From: a virus
Direction: 5' to 3' (one strand)
Length of the DNA stretch: 23,038 nt
IMG/VR virus record: IMGVR_UViG_3300032265_000518
Coordinates: 1-23,038 of that record
Under the pieces are notes generated by a model. The model had not been told where the DNA came from, did no database searches, and was given only the letters and a program-made list of their open reading frames with translations. The translations under genes were made by a program, and so were the position numbers. Shown here in pieces: positions 1-6,585 of the stretch (positions are counted from its first letter, which is position 1; the number at the start of each line of letters is the position of its first letter).

Positions 1-225
1 CGGCAGGACGGAACCATTGCGGCTGCTGGGCGCGGTAAGGATGACCGTGTGATTGCCTCTGCTTTGGCGGCGGCGGCGTATGCTGAGCAGTTGCAGCCGC
101 GGTTGATAGCCATGAACCTGACCAAGCTTCGCAATCGGGCAATGGATGAGTTGGATGCGGAGGAGCGTGGCCGGGAGCGCACGGTGGTGAGCAAGTACCT
201 CAAGAACATTGGGCTTGGTATGTGA
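1..225 (+). CDS. terL: Terminase large subunit, C-terminal fragment
   Basis: The frame is open from base 1 and ends at TGA 223-225, giving about 74 residues of a longer protein whose start lies outside the window. Near the beginning is the motif KDDRVIASALA, followed by a helical tail rich in Arg, Glu and Leu. A conserved Asp pair followed by R-V-I-A-x-A-L-A is typical of the last part of the RNase H-like nuclease domain of phage large terminases, which cut and translocate DNA into the prohead. The position upstream of the portal gene agrees with this. The ATPase domain is not visible, so the call rests on the short motif and on gene order. The stop codon overlaps the ATG of the next gene (TGATG), suggesting translational coupling. 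Confidence 0.75.
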   Translation, partial: RQDGTIAAAGRGKDDRVIASALAAAAYAEQLQPRLIAMNLTKLRNRAMDELDAEERGRERTVVSKYLKNIGLGM

Positions 226-614
226 TGTTTGCGCTGCGGCCAAAGAAAGAGCTGATAGAGTGGTTCCGCCGCTTTTGGGCGGATAAGGACCGCGGCATCG
301 GCATGGAATTGCTGGTGGAGTTTACCGGCGTTTCAAAGAAGACGTTGGAAGAGGTGGCAAGGCGCGGCAATCGCCCGATGCAAGATTGGGTGCAGTCCGC
401 GTTGAGCAAGTTTGCGCATGAGTGGGAAGCGGGGCTGATCGAGGTTTACCAGCGCCCTAATCGCACCAAGGCAATTAGGTACAGGCGGGAGCCTCAGTTG
501 GACATGAGGCCGAGCGTTGGGCTGCAAGTTGTGGACGGGCAAATCCGTTTGAATGTGGGAATGAAAAACCGGGCAAACTACATGACGCCCACGCTGAAGG
601 AACAGTTGAAATGA
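225..614 (+). CDS. Hypothetical protein with possible helix-turn-helix
   Basis: This is a 129-residue protein. I chose the ATG at 225, which overlaps the terminase stop; a GTG at 222 in the same frame is also possible. The N-terminal half (about residues 5-70) is helical and charged. The stretch from about 27 to 55 (GMELLVEFTGVSKKTLEEVA and onward) reads like a helix-turn-helix, with the turn at GVSKK. The C-terminal half is shorter, polar and likely beta or extended. It sits between terL and portal, where small terminase subunits or other packaging factors often lie, but I see no diagnostic small-terminase feature. The end overlaps the next gene by four bases (ATGA). I do not recognise the family; a DNA-binding or packaging accessory role is inference. 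Confidence 0.7.
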   Translation: MFALRPKKELIEWFRRFWADKDRGIGMELLVEFTGVSKKTLEEVARRGNRPMQDWVQSALSKFAHEWEAGLIEVYQRPNRTKAIRYRREPQLDMRPSVGLQVVDGQIRLNVGMKNRANYMTPTLKEQLK

Positions 615-1069
615 TTAAGCGCCACTACAAGTGCCCCAAGCATGGGTTCTTTGAGTCATGGGAGGCTGTCTGCACGCATGGTTGCTTGGACGGCATTAAG
701 GTGGCTTTTCTGAAGGCTCCCGCATACCTGTCTGACAAAACCAAGCGCAACGATGCCAACCTGAAGGGGCTGGCGAAGGAGTTTAACATGACCAACCTGA
801 AAAGCACGCGCGAGGGCGAGCATCAGGATGGTTACCTGACCCGCAACAACGCGCCGCCTGTAGAGCAGCCCCCCGAGCCTCCCCGCGGCTCTGGCGTAAT
901 CTGGGGCGGCGGTGCGGGGCATAGCATGCAGTCAGTTATGGGCGGCGCTATCAAGTCTGTGCGTGGTGAGAGCGTGGGCTTCAATCCAAGGGATGCGGGC
1001 GAATTGCGTGGACCCCGGACGGCAAGTTATGTAGGGGATCATGAGAATCTTGCCATCAAGAGGGATTAA
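611..1069 (+). CDS. Hypothetical protein with N-terminal Cys/His cluster
   Basis: This 152-residue protein starts at ATG 611 inside an ATGA overlap, with AAGGA at 597-601 as ribosome binding site. The N-terminus carries Cys8, His11, Cys21, His23 and Cys25, within CPKHGFFESWEAVCTHGC, a spacing that could form a small zinc-binding knuckle. Residues 30-75 are basic and helical. Then follow a Pro/Glu-rich linker (PPVEQPPEPPRGSG) and a Gly-rich, apparently disordered C-terminus. The gene ends three bases before the portal start, so it belongs to the packaging block. The product is unknown. Metal binding is inferred from residue spacing only, and the protein could equally be a small virion or packaging accessory protein. 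Confidence 0.7.
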   Translation: MIKRHYKCPKHGFFESWEAVCTHGCLDGIKVAFLKAPAYLSDKTKRNDANLKGLAKEFNMTNLKSTREGEHQDGYLTRNNAPPVEQPPEPPRGSGVIWGGGAGHSMQSVMGGAIKSVRGESVGFNPRDAGELRGPRTASYVGDHENLAIKRD

Positions 1070-1072
1070 GCC

Positions 1073-2686
1073 GTGATAATTCCAAAAGACCCTATTGAGC
1101 GCGAAACCCTGTATCTTGATTTGATCCAGAAGTGTTTGGTGTCTCGGGAAGAGCGTAAGGCGGATTACAGCAGTTTGCGCTCTTGGTATCTGTTTGGTGC
1201 CGGCCCGGAGGAAAGCCCAGCGCACTACAACAAGATTTACCCGCACATTGACCAAGTGACGGCGTTTTTGTTTAGCGCGGATACCACGCGCTTTAGCATT
1301 AACCTTGGCGCGTCGGTGCCGGAGAACGAGCACACTAAGGTGCCGGTGCTGACCGCGGCGTTGAACGACAAGTGGCAGGATTCTAACGGCGACCAAGTGT
1401 TTGCAATGGCGATGACGTGGGCGCTTTGCTACGCCTCCACGTTTATCAAGCTGGTTGTGCGCAATGGGTCCATCCACCCCTACATGGTGGAGCCTGGCAG
1501 CGTAGGCGTGCTGCGCGAAGATACGCCCTACACTGACCGCCAAGAGGCGATGGTCCAGACCTACTACATTACCAAGTCTGACCTGGCGCGGCGGCTGTAC
1601 GGACATCCTAAGCGCAAGTCGATTATGGATCGTATTAGCGCGGCGCAGCATCAGGTAAGCCATGTGCCCGAGGGCCTTGACCGCATTGTGATGAGCCAGA
1701 CCAACCCGACCATCTATGGTACGGTCAACTTGGACCTGTACGGCTACAACCGCATGAAGGCTCAGGTGGCCGAGGATACGGTTGAAATGCGGGAGTTGTA
1801 TCTCTGGAACGATGAGATTGACGACTATCAGGTGGTGACGATTGCCGAGCCCGATGTGATTATCTATGACCGCCCCGGCGAGCAGCTTTTTATGAAGGGC
1901 GAACTGCCGTTTATCCAGATTACGCCCAACCCGCAGTATGACTACTACTGGGGGCAATCTGAGGTGCAGAAGCTGATTTTCCTTCAGCAGATGCGCAACA
2001 AACGCATGACTGAGATTCTGGACCTGTTGAGCAAGCAGGTGAACCCGCCCACGGCGTTGATGGGCTTCACGGGCATTCTGGATGAGAAGAACTTTGCGTT
2101 AAACCGCGCTGGCGGCTTGCTGTCCAATGACATGGCGCAGGGCAAGGTTGAGCGGCTGGCCCCGGAAATGCCGGCTGACTTGTTCCGTGAGATTGACGCG
2201 ATTGACGCCATGTTTAGCGAGGCGTCGGGCATATCATCAGTGCTGTCAGGCCGCGGCGAGTCTGGGGTAAGGTCACAAGGGCATGCGTCTCAGTTGGCGC
2301 GGCTGGGTTCCTCGCGCATCAAGAAGCGGGCGCTGGTGATTGAAGACGCGCTGGAAAAGATGGCTACGTTGTATCTTAAACTGATGCAACAGTATGACCG
2401 CACGCATTTTCCTGATGTCCACGGTCATAAATTTATTGCCGAGCAGTTTACTAAGGACTTTATGGTCAAGGTTGACGCGCACTCCAACAGCCCGATTTTT
2501 ATGGAGGATATGCGGACGTTGGCGTTCAACTTGTTCAAGGCGCAGGCGATTGACAAAGAAAGCTTGATTGATCTGCTCGATCCGCCTATGAAGCAATTGT
2601 TGAAAGACAAGCTGAAGAAGCAGGCCGCTGAACACAAGGCGAACCCACCTCCCGAGGGTAAGCCTAAAGGCAAGCAGGGTGGATAA
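1073..2686 (+). CDS. Portal protein (head-tail connector)
   Basis: This 537-residue protein starts at GTG 1073, three bases after the previous stop; no in-frame ATG gives a better start. The length is usual for a podovirus portal. Portals form the dodecameric ring at one capsid vertex through which DNA enters and leaves. Supporting segments are NKIYPHIDQVTAFLFSAD at about 53-70, the PNPQYDYYWGQSEVQKLIF region at about 285-303 followed by a long helix, and the SGISSVLSGRGESGVRSQG segment near 385-403, which matches the loop and C-terminal helices of portals that keep an S/G-rich turn before a long basic helix. The C-terminus is lysine- and proline-rich. The location between terminase and scaffold/capsid genes is canonical. 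The stop TAA overlaps a downstream ATG (TAATG). Confidence 0.9.
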   Translation: MIIPKDPIERETLYLDLIQKCLVSREERKADYSSLRSWYLFGAGPEESPAHYNKIYPHIDQVTAFLFSADTTRFSINLGASVPENEHTKVPVLTAALNDKWQDSNGDQVFAMAMTWALCYASTFIKLVVRNGSIHPYMVEPGSVGVLREDTPYTDRQEAMVQTYYITKSDLARRLYGHPKRKSIMDRISAAQHQVSHVPEGLDRIVMSQTNPTIYGTVNLDLYGYNRMKAQVAEDTVEMRELYLWNDEIDDYQVVTIAEPDVIIYDRPGEQLFMKGELPFIQITPNPQYDYYWGQSEVQKLIFLQQMRNKRMTEILDLLSKQVNPPTALMGFTGILDEKNFALNRAGGLLSNDMAQGKVERLAPEMPADLFREIDAIDAMFSEASGISSVLSGRGESGVRSQGHASQLARLGSSRIKKRALVIEDALEKMATLYLKLMQQYDRTHFPDVHGHKFIAEQFTKDFMVKVDAHSNSPIFMEDMRTLAFNLFKAQAIDKESLIDLLDPPMKQLLKDKLKKQAAEHKANPPPEGKPKGKQGG

Positions 2687-2847
2687 TGGCGCAGGATTTT
2701 AAGATCAAATCCGACCAACCCAGAGCGCAGGCTAAGGACGTAGCGCGCGGTAATGCTTCGCCCACCATGGAATACAGGGTATCCTCCATACGCACCCTAG
2801 GTAATAGGGCAGCGCCACGCGCTAATGCGCGTTCGGAAAGGAGGTGA
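2686..2847 (+). CDS. Small basic ORF, 53 codons (doubtful)
   Basis: An ATG shares its A with the portal stop codon (TAATG) and opens a 53-codon frame ending at TGA 2845-2847. The product would be polar and basic (many Arg, Ala and Asn) with no hydrophobic core. Its last codons, AGG AGG TGA, are the Shine-Dalgarno sequence of the next micro-ORF. The coupled start argues for translation. Against it, the 3' half contains two perfect short inverted repeats and the composition is unlike the neighbouring structural genes. It may be a real small gene or an untranslated leader that happens to stay open. No function is proposed. Confidence 0.4.
   Translation: MAQDFKIKSDQPRAQAKDVARGNASPTMEYRVSSIRTLGNRAAPRANARSERR
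2795..2832 (+). promoter_or_regulatory. Two perfect short inverted repeats upstream of the micro-ORFs
   Basis: Two hairpins can be drawn by eye. CCCTA at 2795-2799 pairs with TAGGG at 2805-2809 around the loop GGTAA. ACGCGC at 2817-2822 pairs with GCGCGT at 2827-2832 around a TAAT tetraloop. Neither is followed by a T-run, so they are not simple terminators. They end a few bases before the strong Shine-Dalgarno sequence of the 13-codon micro-ORF. They could act as an mRNA processing or stability element or a translational control structure. The function is inference and no folding energy was calculated. Confidence 0.4.
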
Positions 2848-2851
2848 TACC

Positions 2852-2893
2852 ATGTACAAATCCGTCAAGCGCGGTCGCCGTCGTGGCCGTTAA
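2852..2893 (+). CDS. Arg-rich micropeptide, 13 residues
   Basis: The frame ATG 2852 to TAA 2893 encodes MYKSVKRGRRRGR: 13 residues with five Arg and two Lys. Eight of the 13 residues, the last eight in order, are only Lys, Arg or Gly. Upstream, AAAGGAGGTGAT at 2838-2849 is a full 12-base complement of the usual 16S rRNA 3' end, the strongest ribosome binding site in the window, though it ends only two bases before the ATG. The Arg codons are all CGC or CGT, the forms favoured in highly expressed proteobacterial genes. A second basic micro-ORF with its own strong site follows 39 bases later. I do not recognise the peptide. Roles to consider are charge neutralisation of packaged DNA, as for the much longer microvirus J protein, or a leader peptide. 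Confidence 0.6.
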   Translation: MYKSVKRGRRRGR

Positions 2894-2932
2894 TGCGGTG
2901 TGTTTAACTCTAGCAATGAAAGGAGGTTTCCC

Positions 2933-2965
2933 ATGCGTCGCAAGGGTCGTAAGGCTCGCCGGTAA
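2933..2965 (+). CDS. Arg/Lys-rich micropeptide, 10 residues
   Basis: The frame ATG 2933 to TAA 2965 encodes MRRKGRKARR: seven of ten residues are Arg or Lys, and the remainder are Met, Gly and Ala. It is preceded by AAAGGAGG at 2919-2926, an optimal Shine-Dalgarno core with six bases before the ATG. The arrangement repeats that of the 13-codon micro-ORF just upstream. Two independent strong ribosome binding sites, each in front of a short basic frame with proper stops, make chance less likely than for one alone. The length is far below normal gene-calling limits, so it would be missed by standard annotation. The function is unknown. A DNA-condensing or scaffold-binding peptide is a hypothesis only. 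Confidence 0.6.
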   Translation: MRRKGRKARR

Positions 2966-3090
2966 CTAACGCGCTGCCTTGAGCAGCCGTTAATCCGCGA
3001 CTTCCGCGCGGGACCGGAAGATAAAAATAGTCCCGCTTGACTTTTGCGTAATGTGGGTGTTACGCCCGCAATTGTTAATTGGAGCATCAA
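2966..3090 (+). promoter_or_regulatory. Non-coding interval with several inverted repeats
   Basis: I see no gene here. GCTGC at 2973-2977 pairs with GCAGC at 2983-2987, with outer TAAC/GTTA pairs at 2967-2970 and 2989-2992. CTTCCG at 3001-3006 pairs with CGGAAG at 3015-3020. The competing pair GCGGGAC at 3008-3014 with GTCCCGC at 3030-3036 is followed by TTGACTTTT and could be a weak terminator. GCGTAA at 3046-3051 pairs with TTACGC at 3060-3065. The run of alternatives suggests a structured RNA, an attenuator or a processing site between the micro-ORFs and the next gene. A ribosome binding site (GGAG 3081-3084) closes the interval. All pairings are by eye. Confidence 0.4.
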
Positions 3091-3654
3091 GTGTCCGAAA
3101 GCGTTATGCGGCTGCTGCAAAACCAGCGCCCAAAAGAAGCACCGGAACTGACTGCGCCCCCGCCGGGCGAAGGGGCTTCTGCTGTCCCGCCGATGGCGTC
3201 GCCTATGAGTACGCCGGAACCTAAGATGGGTTCGCGCGAAGCCGCGTTGATTAACGTGGGCATGGCAATGGACTTGATTGAGCAGTCTCTGCCGGCAATT
3301 GGTAGTGAGACTGGCGAAGGGCAGAAGCTGGTAGCAGCTTTGCGTTCGCTGACAGGAGCGATGGGGCCGCGCCGGCAGAAGGTTGGCGAGCTTCAGAATG
3401 CCGAGATTCTTCAGTTGTTGCAGAACTTGCCGCAAGCTGGCGGTGCAACGCCTGAAATGAAAGCTATGGCCGGTATGCCGGCTATTCCTGGCATGGCTGG
3501 TGCTGGTGGGCCTCCGGGTGCGCCGCCGCCGCCGATGCCGGGTGGTATGCCTGGTGGTCCCCCTCCGGGCGGTATGCCGATGCCGGGTGGCCCGCCGCTT
3601 GGTGCTCCCCCAATGCCGGGTGCGGGTGGTCCGCCTCCGGGAATGCCCCGATAG
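3091..3654 (+). CDS. Hypothetical virion-assembly protein with Pro/Gly/Met-rich tail
   Basis: I chose GTG 3091 because GGAG at 3081-3084 lies six bases upstream. An upstream TTG at 3079 keeps the frame open but would overlap that site. The product is 187 residues. Residues 1-45 are Pro-rich and disordered. Residues 47-116 are predominantly helical (INVGMAMDLIEQSLPAIGS and onward). Residues 118-187 consist almost wholly of Pro, Gly, Met and Ala in PGM/GGPP-type repeats, ending GMPR. The gene lies between portal and scaffold/capsid genes in the head block. The low-complexity tail is probably unstructured or forms polyproline-like helices. I do not recognise the family; a scaffold accessory or minor head protein is inferred from position. 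Confidence 0.75.
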   Translation: MSESVMRLLQNQRPKEAPELTAPPPGEGASAVPPMASPMSTPEPKMGSREAALINVGMAMDLIEQSLPAIGSETGEGQKLVAALRSLTGAMGPRRQKVGELQNAEILQLLQNLPQAGGATPEMKAMAGMPAIPGMAGAGGPPGAPPPPMPGGMPGGPPPGGMPMPGGPPLGAPPMPGAGGPPPGMPR

Positions 3655-3663
3655 GAGTTTGAA

Positions 3664-3849
3664 ATGGACCTTTTTAAGCCACGCGGGGCCTCTAATCCCC
3701 GCCGCCCGACCGATAACAACCAGCAGAACGGTCAAGTCATCAACACGCCGCGCTATGCGGAGTTTGGTGGCCTGAAAAACGCAACTGCTACGGGTTCTAA
3801 GAACCGCATGGGCATCAAGCCGCCCGGCGACGGTAAGAAGGTAATCTAA
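3664..3849 (+). CDS. Small polar hypothetical protein
   Basis: This 61-residue protein starts at ATG 3664, with AGGAG at 3653-3657 overlapping the previous stop. It is rich in Asn, Gln, Pro, Lys and Gly, has no hydrophobic segment and is likely disordered. It ends KPPGDGKKVI. It sits directly before the scaffold gene, one base separating the stop from the next ATG. Its size and composition suit a minor head protein or assembly cofactor, but nothing in the sequence identifies it. The strong ribosome binding site and tight packing support it as a real gene. Confidence 0.65.
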   Translation: MDLFKPRGASNPRRPTDNNQQNGQVINTPRYAEFGGLKNATATGSKNRMGIKPPGDGKKVI

Positions 3850-3850
3850 T

Positions 3851-4393
3851 ATGGCTTCTCTTGAAGATTTGAGCTTTGAAACGCGCGATGAGCTTGCTCG
3901 CTTGGCGCGTACCCTTGCTGAAAACCCGGACACTCGCAAGGATTTCCTGCGTTTGACCAAGAAGGCCCAGCCTGGCCTTAATATCCCTGAGTTGGAGATC
4001 GAAGAGTCGGTGGCGCGTTCCACCTCGGCTTCTGAGGCTCGCATTCAGATGCTGGAAGCCAAACTTCAAGAGAAAGATGCTCTTGCTGAGCTTGACCGCC
4101 GCCGTCAGTCGTTGATGAAGCAGGGCAAGATTCGCAGCGAAGATGAAATTCAGGAAGTGGAGAAGGTTATGCTCGAACGGGGCATTACCAACCACGAAAC
4201 AGCGGCGGATTACCATCGCTGGATGAAGGAAGCGGCGGCCCCCACGGCTTCCTCCTTCAACATGAATGTGCTGGACGGCAAAGCGCGCGATACTCTCCAA
4301 GCGTATTGGAAGAATCCGCAGCGTGCAGCGCGTGACGAGGCGTTCAAGGCTCTTGCGGAAATGCGCAACCCGCGCCGTCCCATCGGTCTCTGA
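3851..4393 (+). CDS. Probable scaffolding protein
   Basis: This 180-residue protein is almost entirely helical and highly charged, and lies immediately upstream of the major capsid gene. Residues about 55-110 form a likely coiled coil (EARIQMLEAKLQEKDALAEL and onward). The C-terminus from about 145 is helical and ends in a basic MRNPRRPIGL. Scaffolding proteins of podoviruses such as P22 are helical, weakly conserved, coded next to the capsid gene, and bind the capsid through a basic C-terminal helix, which fits here. There is no protease motif, so capsid maturation by a scaffold-fused protease is not suggested. The call depends on position and helical character, not on sequence identity to a known family. 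Confidence 0.65.
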   Translation: MASLEDLSFETRDELARLARTLAENPDTRKDFLRLTKKAQPGLNIPELEIEESVARSTSASEARIQMLEAKLQEKDALAELDRRRQSLMKQGKIRSEDEIQEVEKVMLERGITNHETAADYHRWMKEAAAPTASSFNMNVLDGKARDTLQAYWKNPQRAARDEAFKALAEMRNPRRPIGL

Positions 4394-4423
4394 TGCGGTA
4401 TCAACAATAGTTAGGAGAAAGTC

Positions 4424-5440
4424 ATGCCAATTGGTGGTGGTATTCTCCCCGCATCGGGGAGCACGCAGTACACAGAACTGACCTACCTTACTCGTAGGGC
4501 GTTTATTCCGAAGCTGGTTGTCCAGATTTACAACAGCACTCCGCTTATGGCGGCGCTGATTGCAAATAGCCAGCAGGCCACGGGCGGTGTTTCGTCTGTG
4601 ACTGTGCCGGTGCAGGGCAGCCAGTTTATCAATGCTCAGTGGTCGGATTACTCTGGTTCGTTCACTCAGCCCGCGGTGCAGCAAGGCGCGTATAACGCCG
4701 AGTTTAACCTGAAGCTGATGATTGCTCCGGTGCCGTTCCTGGGTATGGAAGGCGCTGTGCAGCAGGATCACGCGGTTATCCCGCTGATTGAAGCCCGCAT
4801 GAATGACGCGACCAACGTCATGATGGATGCGATGGCGACGGCGCTGTACAACAACACCACGAACACTCAGCAGTTTATTGGTCTGCCGGGCGCTGTGGAT
4901 GACGGCACCACGCTGGGCACCTACGGCAACATTGCCCGCTCTACCACGGTCAATACCTGGTGGCGCTCCAAGGTGTACGCGGCTGGTTCGGTCAACCCGA
5001 CCCGTCAGAACGTCCTTCAGTACATCAGCGGCACGGTCAAAAACGGCGCGGAAGTACCAACCTTTGGTGTGTGCGGCTTTGGTACGTGGACCTTGCTCGC
5101 GCAGGACTACGTTGGTCAGGAGCAGTACGTTATCACGCCGGGTTCCGGCTTTGACGGCGATGCAAATGGCCCGCAGGCTGCGTTCCGTGCGCTCATGGTT
5201 GCCGGCGTGCCGATCTATCCCGATCCGTACTGCCCCGAAGGCACCATGTACTTCCTGAACACCAACTACCTGTCGCTGTACATCCACGATCAGGGTTCGT
5301 TTGTGTTCACGGGCTTTGAATCCACCCTGCCTAACTGGCAGATTGGTTATGTCGGTGCCGTGCTCATGATTGCGGAGTTGGTGAATACCAAGCCTCGCGC
5401 CATGACCAAGGTCACTGGTTATAACAACCTAACGATCTAA
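4424..5440 (+). CDS. Major capsid protein (HK97-type)
   Basis: This 338-residue protein starts at ATG 4424 with AGGAGA at 4413-4418. It has the pattern of HK97-fold capsid proteins. An N-terminal segment (TELTYLTRRAFIPKLVVQIY) precedes a region like the E-loop and spine (VTVPVQGSQFINAQWSDYSG). There follows a long helix (IPLIEARMNDATNVMMDAMA, about 125-144) and an A-domain near the C-terminus ending in a beta-rich LMIAELVNTKPRAMTKVTGY. The protein contains several Trp and aromatic residues, few Cys, and has codon use consistent with strong expression. Its position after the scaffold and before small head proteins is standard. It would assemble the icosahedral shell. Confidence 0.85.
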   Translation: MPIGGGILPASGSTQYTELTYLTRRAFIPKLVVQIYNSTPLMAALIANSQQATGGVSSVTVPVQGSQFINAQWSDYSGSFTQPAVQQGAYNAEFNLKLMIAPVPFLGMEGAVQQDHAVIPLIEARMNDATNVMMDAMATALYNNTTNTQQFIGLPGAVDDGTTLGTYGNIARSTTVNTWWRSKVYAAGSVNPTRQNVLQYISGTVKNGAEVPTFGVCGFGTWTLLAQDYVGQEQYVITPGSGFDGDANGPQAAFRALMVAGVPIYPDPYCPEGTMYFLNTNYLSLYIHDQGSFVFTGFESTLPNWQIGYVGAVLMIAELVNTKPRAMTKVTGYNNLTI

Positions 5441-5452
5441 GGAGGCAGAACA

Positions 5453-5815
5453 ATGGCTCTCGGTCTAAACAAGATCATCATTGCGAACGCCTCGGCCAAC
5501 ACGCCGGGCGCGTATTTGCAGCCTGTGAGTGTTGCCAACGTGGGCGCGGGTAACTCCACCGCCATGTTGAACTCGCAGTTTATCCCGGCTGGCACCTACC
5601 TGATGCTGCCCGCGGCCAACGTCACGGTGGAAGTCAACAACTACACGGGGACGGCAAATAGCTGGTCCACGCTGTTGGCTAACAACGTCGGCGGTGTGCT
5701 GATTTCGGACGGCTTCAACGTGCGCGCCAACGCAACCACGGGTACGCAGACTGTTACGCTGCTGACCGTGAACGGCGGCGGCAACGTGTCCAGCGGCTCC
5801 GGCACGGCTTGGTAA
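5453..5815 (+). CDS. Small beta-rich head protein (possible decoration protein)
   Basis: This 120-residue protein is preceded by AAGGAGG at 5439-5445, a strong ribosome binding site overlapping the capsid stop. It is rich in Ala, Asn, Thr, Val and Gly, with alternating hydrophobic strands (GTYLMLPAANVTVEVNNYTG; TQTVTLLTVNGGG) and no Cys or long helix, as expected of a small beta-sandwich or jelly-roll. Position right after the capsid gene and strong translation signals suggest a capsid decoration protein made in large amounts. No family is recognised, so this is inference. A minor tail-vertex protein is an alternative. Confidence 0.7.
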   Translation: MALGLNKIIIANASANTPGAYLQPVSVANVGAGNSTAMLNSQFIPAGTYLMLPAANVTVEVNNYTGTANSWSTLLANNVGGVLISDGFNVRANATTGTQTVTLLTVNGGGNVSSGSGTAW

Positions 5816-5827
5816 GGGAGGTTAACC

Positions 5828-6292
5828 ATGGCTAATCCTGATGCAGTAGCCCAAAATACGCAGGACTTTTTTGGTTCTTACCGAATTGCTTTTGCGTCCG
5901 GGCAGTCGCTTGCCAGCACGGGCAACGCCGTGGTTACTCTGCCTGTCCTTAGCGGCGGCATCGGCAGCCCTTACGGCAACGGCTCGTACATCATCCGGCG
6001 TATTACGGTGACCAACCCGTCTAACAGCGCGGGTGGTTCGGTGCCGAATATTGCGACCGCTAACGTGGTGGTGTTTACCTCTAACGATGGTAACACCTCC
6101 AACGCGGTCACAACGTCCGGTGGTCAGACGCTGGGTAACGTGACTGGCGCTTACACCTGGCAAGATTTGACCCTTGCCTCTGGTGCGGCCACCACGGCTT
6201 ACAGCGCGTCCACTTTGTTTGTGAAGGTGGGCACGGCGGTTGCTAACTCCGCGGTGAACTTTACCGTTTGGGGCGATATTGTCTCGCTATGA
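5828..6292 (+). CDS. Beta-rich structural protein
   Basis: This 154-residue protein starts at ATG 5828 with GGGAGGT at 5816-5822. It is dominated by Ser, Thr, Asn, Gly, Ala and Val in a beta-strand pattern (SYIIRRITVTNPSNSAGGSV; TLFVKVGTAVANSAVNFTVW). The type is common among virion surface proteins such as head fibres or decoration proteins. It follows the 120-residue head protein and shares its composition without obvious sequence relation. Its stop overlaps the next start as ATGA. The exact role is unknown. Confidence 0.7.
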   Translation: MANPDAVAQNTQDFFGSYRIAFASGQSLASTGNAVVTLPVLSGGIGSPYGNGSYIIRRITVTNPSNSAGGSVPNIATANVVVFTSNDGNTSNAVTTSGGQTLGNVTGAYTWQDLTLASGAATTAYSASTLFVKVGTAVANSAVNFTVWGDIVSL

Positions 6293-6573
6293 GCGACGTG
6301 TGGGTTACCAACACTACTAAAGAGCACTTTGAGGATATGTGGCATGGGGACACGTATGCGTTCCCGCCCGGAAAGGCCGCCATGGTGCCTTTGGAGGTTG
6401 CGCGGCACATCTTTGGGTACGGAATGGATAATCGCGTACCCGTGCTTGCCCGGCTAGGCTGGGCGGTTACGTCTAATGACGTGGCAAACGGCTTAAAGCG
6501 CCTAGATCGGTTTGTTATTTCCGATGAGAAGCCGGAGGAAGAGCGTCCGAAGGTTGTTGCACTCGTATCATGA
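6289..6573 (+). CDS. Conserved phage head-module hypothetical protein
   Basis: The start is the ATG in the ATGA overlap with the upstream stop (6289); an in-frame upstream start at 6268 would overlap the previous gene by 25 bases. The product is 94 residues. It has a pattern often seen in small proteins of phage head-completion modules: V-x-N near the start, YAFPPGKAAMVPLEVARHIFGYG at about 25-47, then VLARLGW near 59. The C-terminus is charged and disordered. I recognise the general family pattern but know no function for it. Head completion or vertex accessory is the best guess from context, just before the connector gene. Confidence 0.7.
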   Translation: MSDVWVTNTTKEHFEDMWHGDTYAFPPGKAAMVPLEVARHIFGYGMDNRVPVLARLGWAVTSNDVANGLKRLDRFVISDEKPEEERPKVVALVS

Positions 6574-6585
6574 GTTGGAGAGTAA

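Noticed and set aside
3037-3065. TTGACT with a possible -10 about 17 bases downstream
   Set aside because: The -10 candidate (TTACGC) is poor and forms part of an inverted repeat. A sigma70 promoter cannot be supported.
3500-3775. Alternative + strand frame of 91 codons across the Pro/Gly-rich tail and the next gene
   Set aside because: It spans two genes with good ribosome binding sites and gives an Arg/Val-rich translation of repeated GC-rich DNA. It is a frame shadow.
932-5287. Long open frames on the minus strand (932-1957, 2890-4044, 3815-5287)
   Set aside because: They lie opposite convincing + strand genes and their products are rich in Arg, His and Ala with no domain pattern. This is what the complementary reading of GC-biased codons gives.
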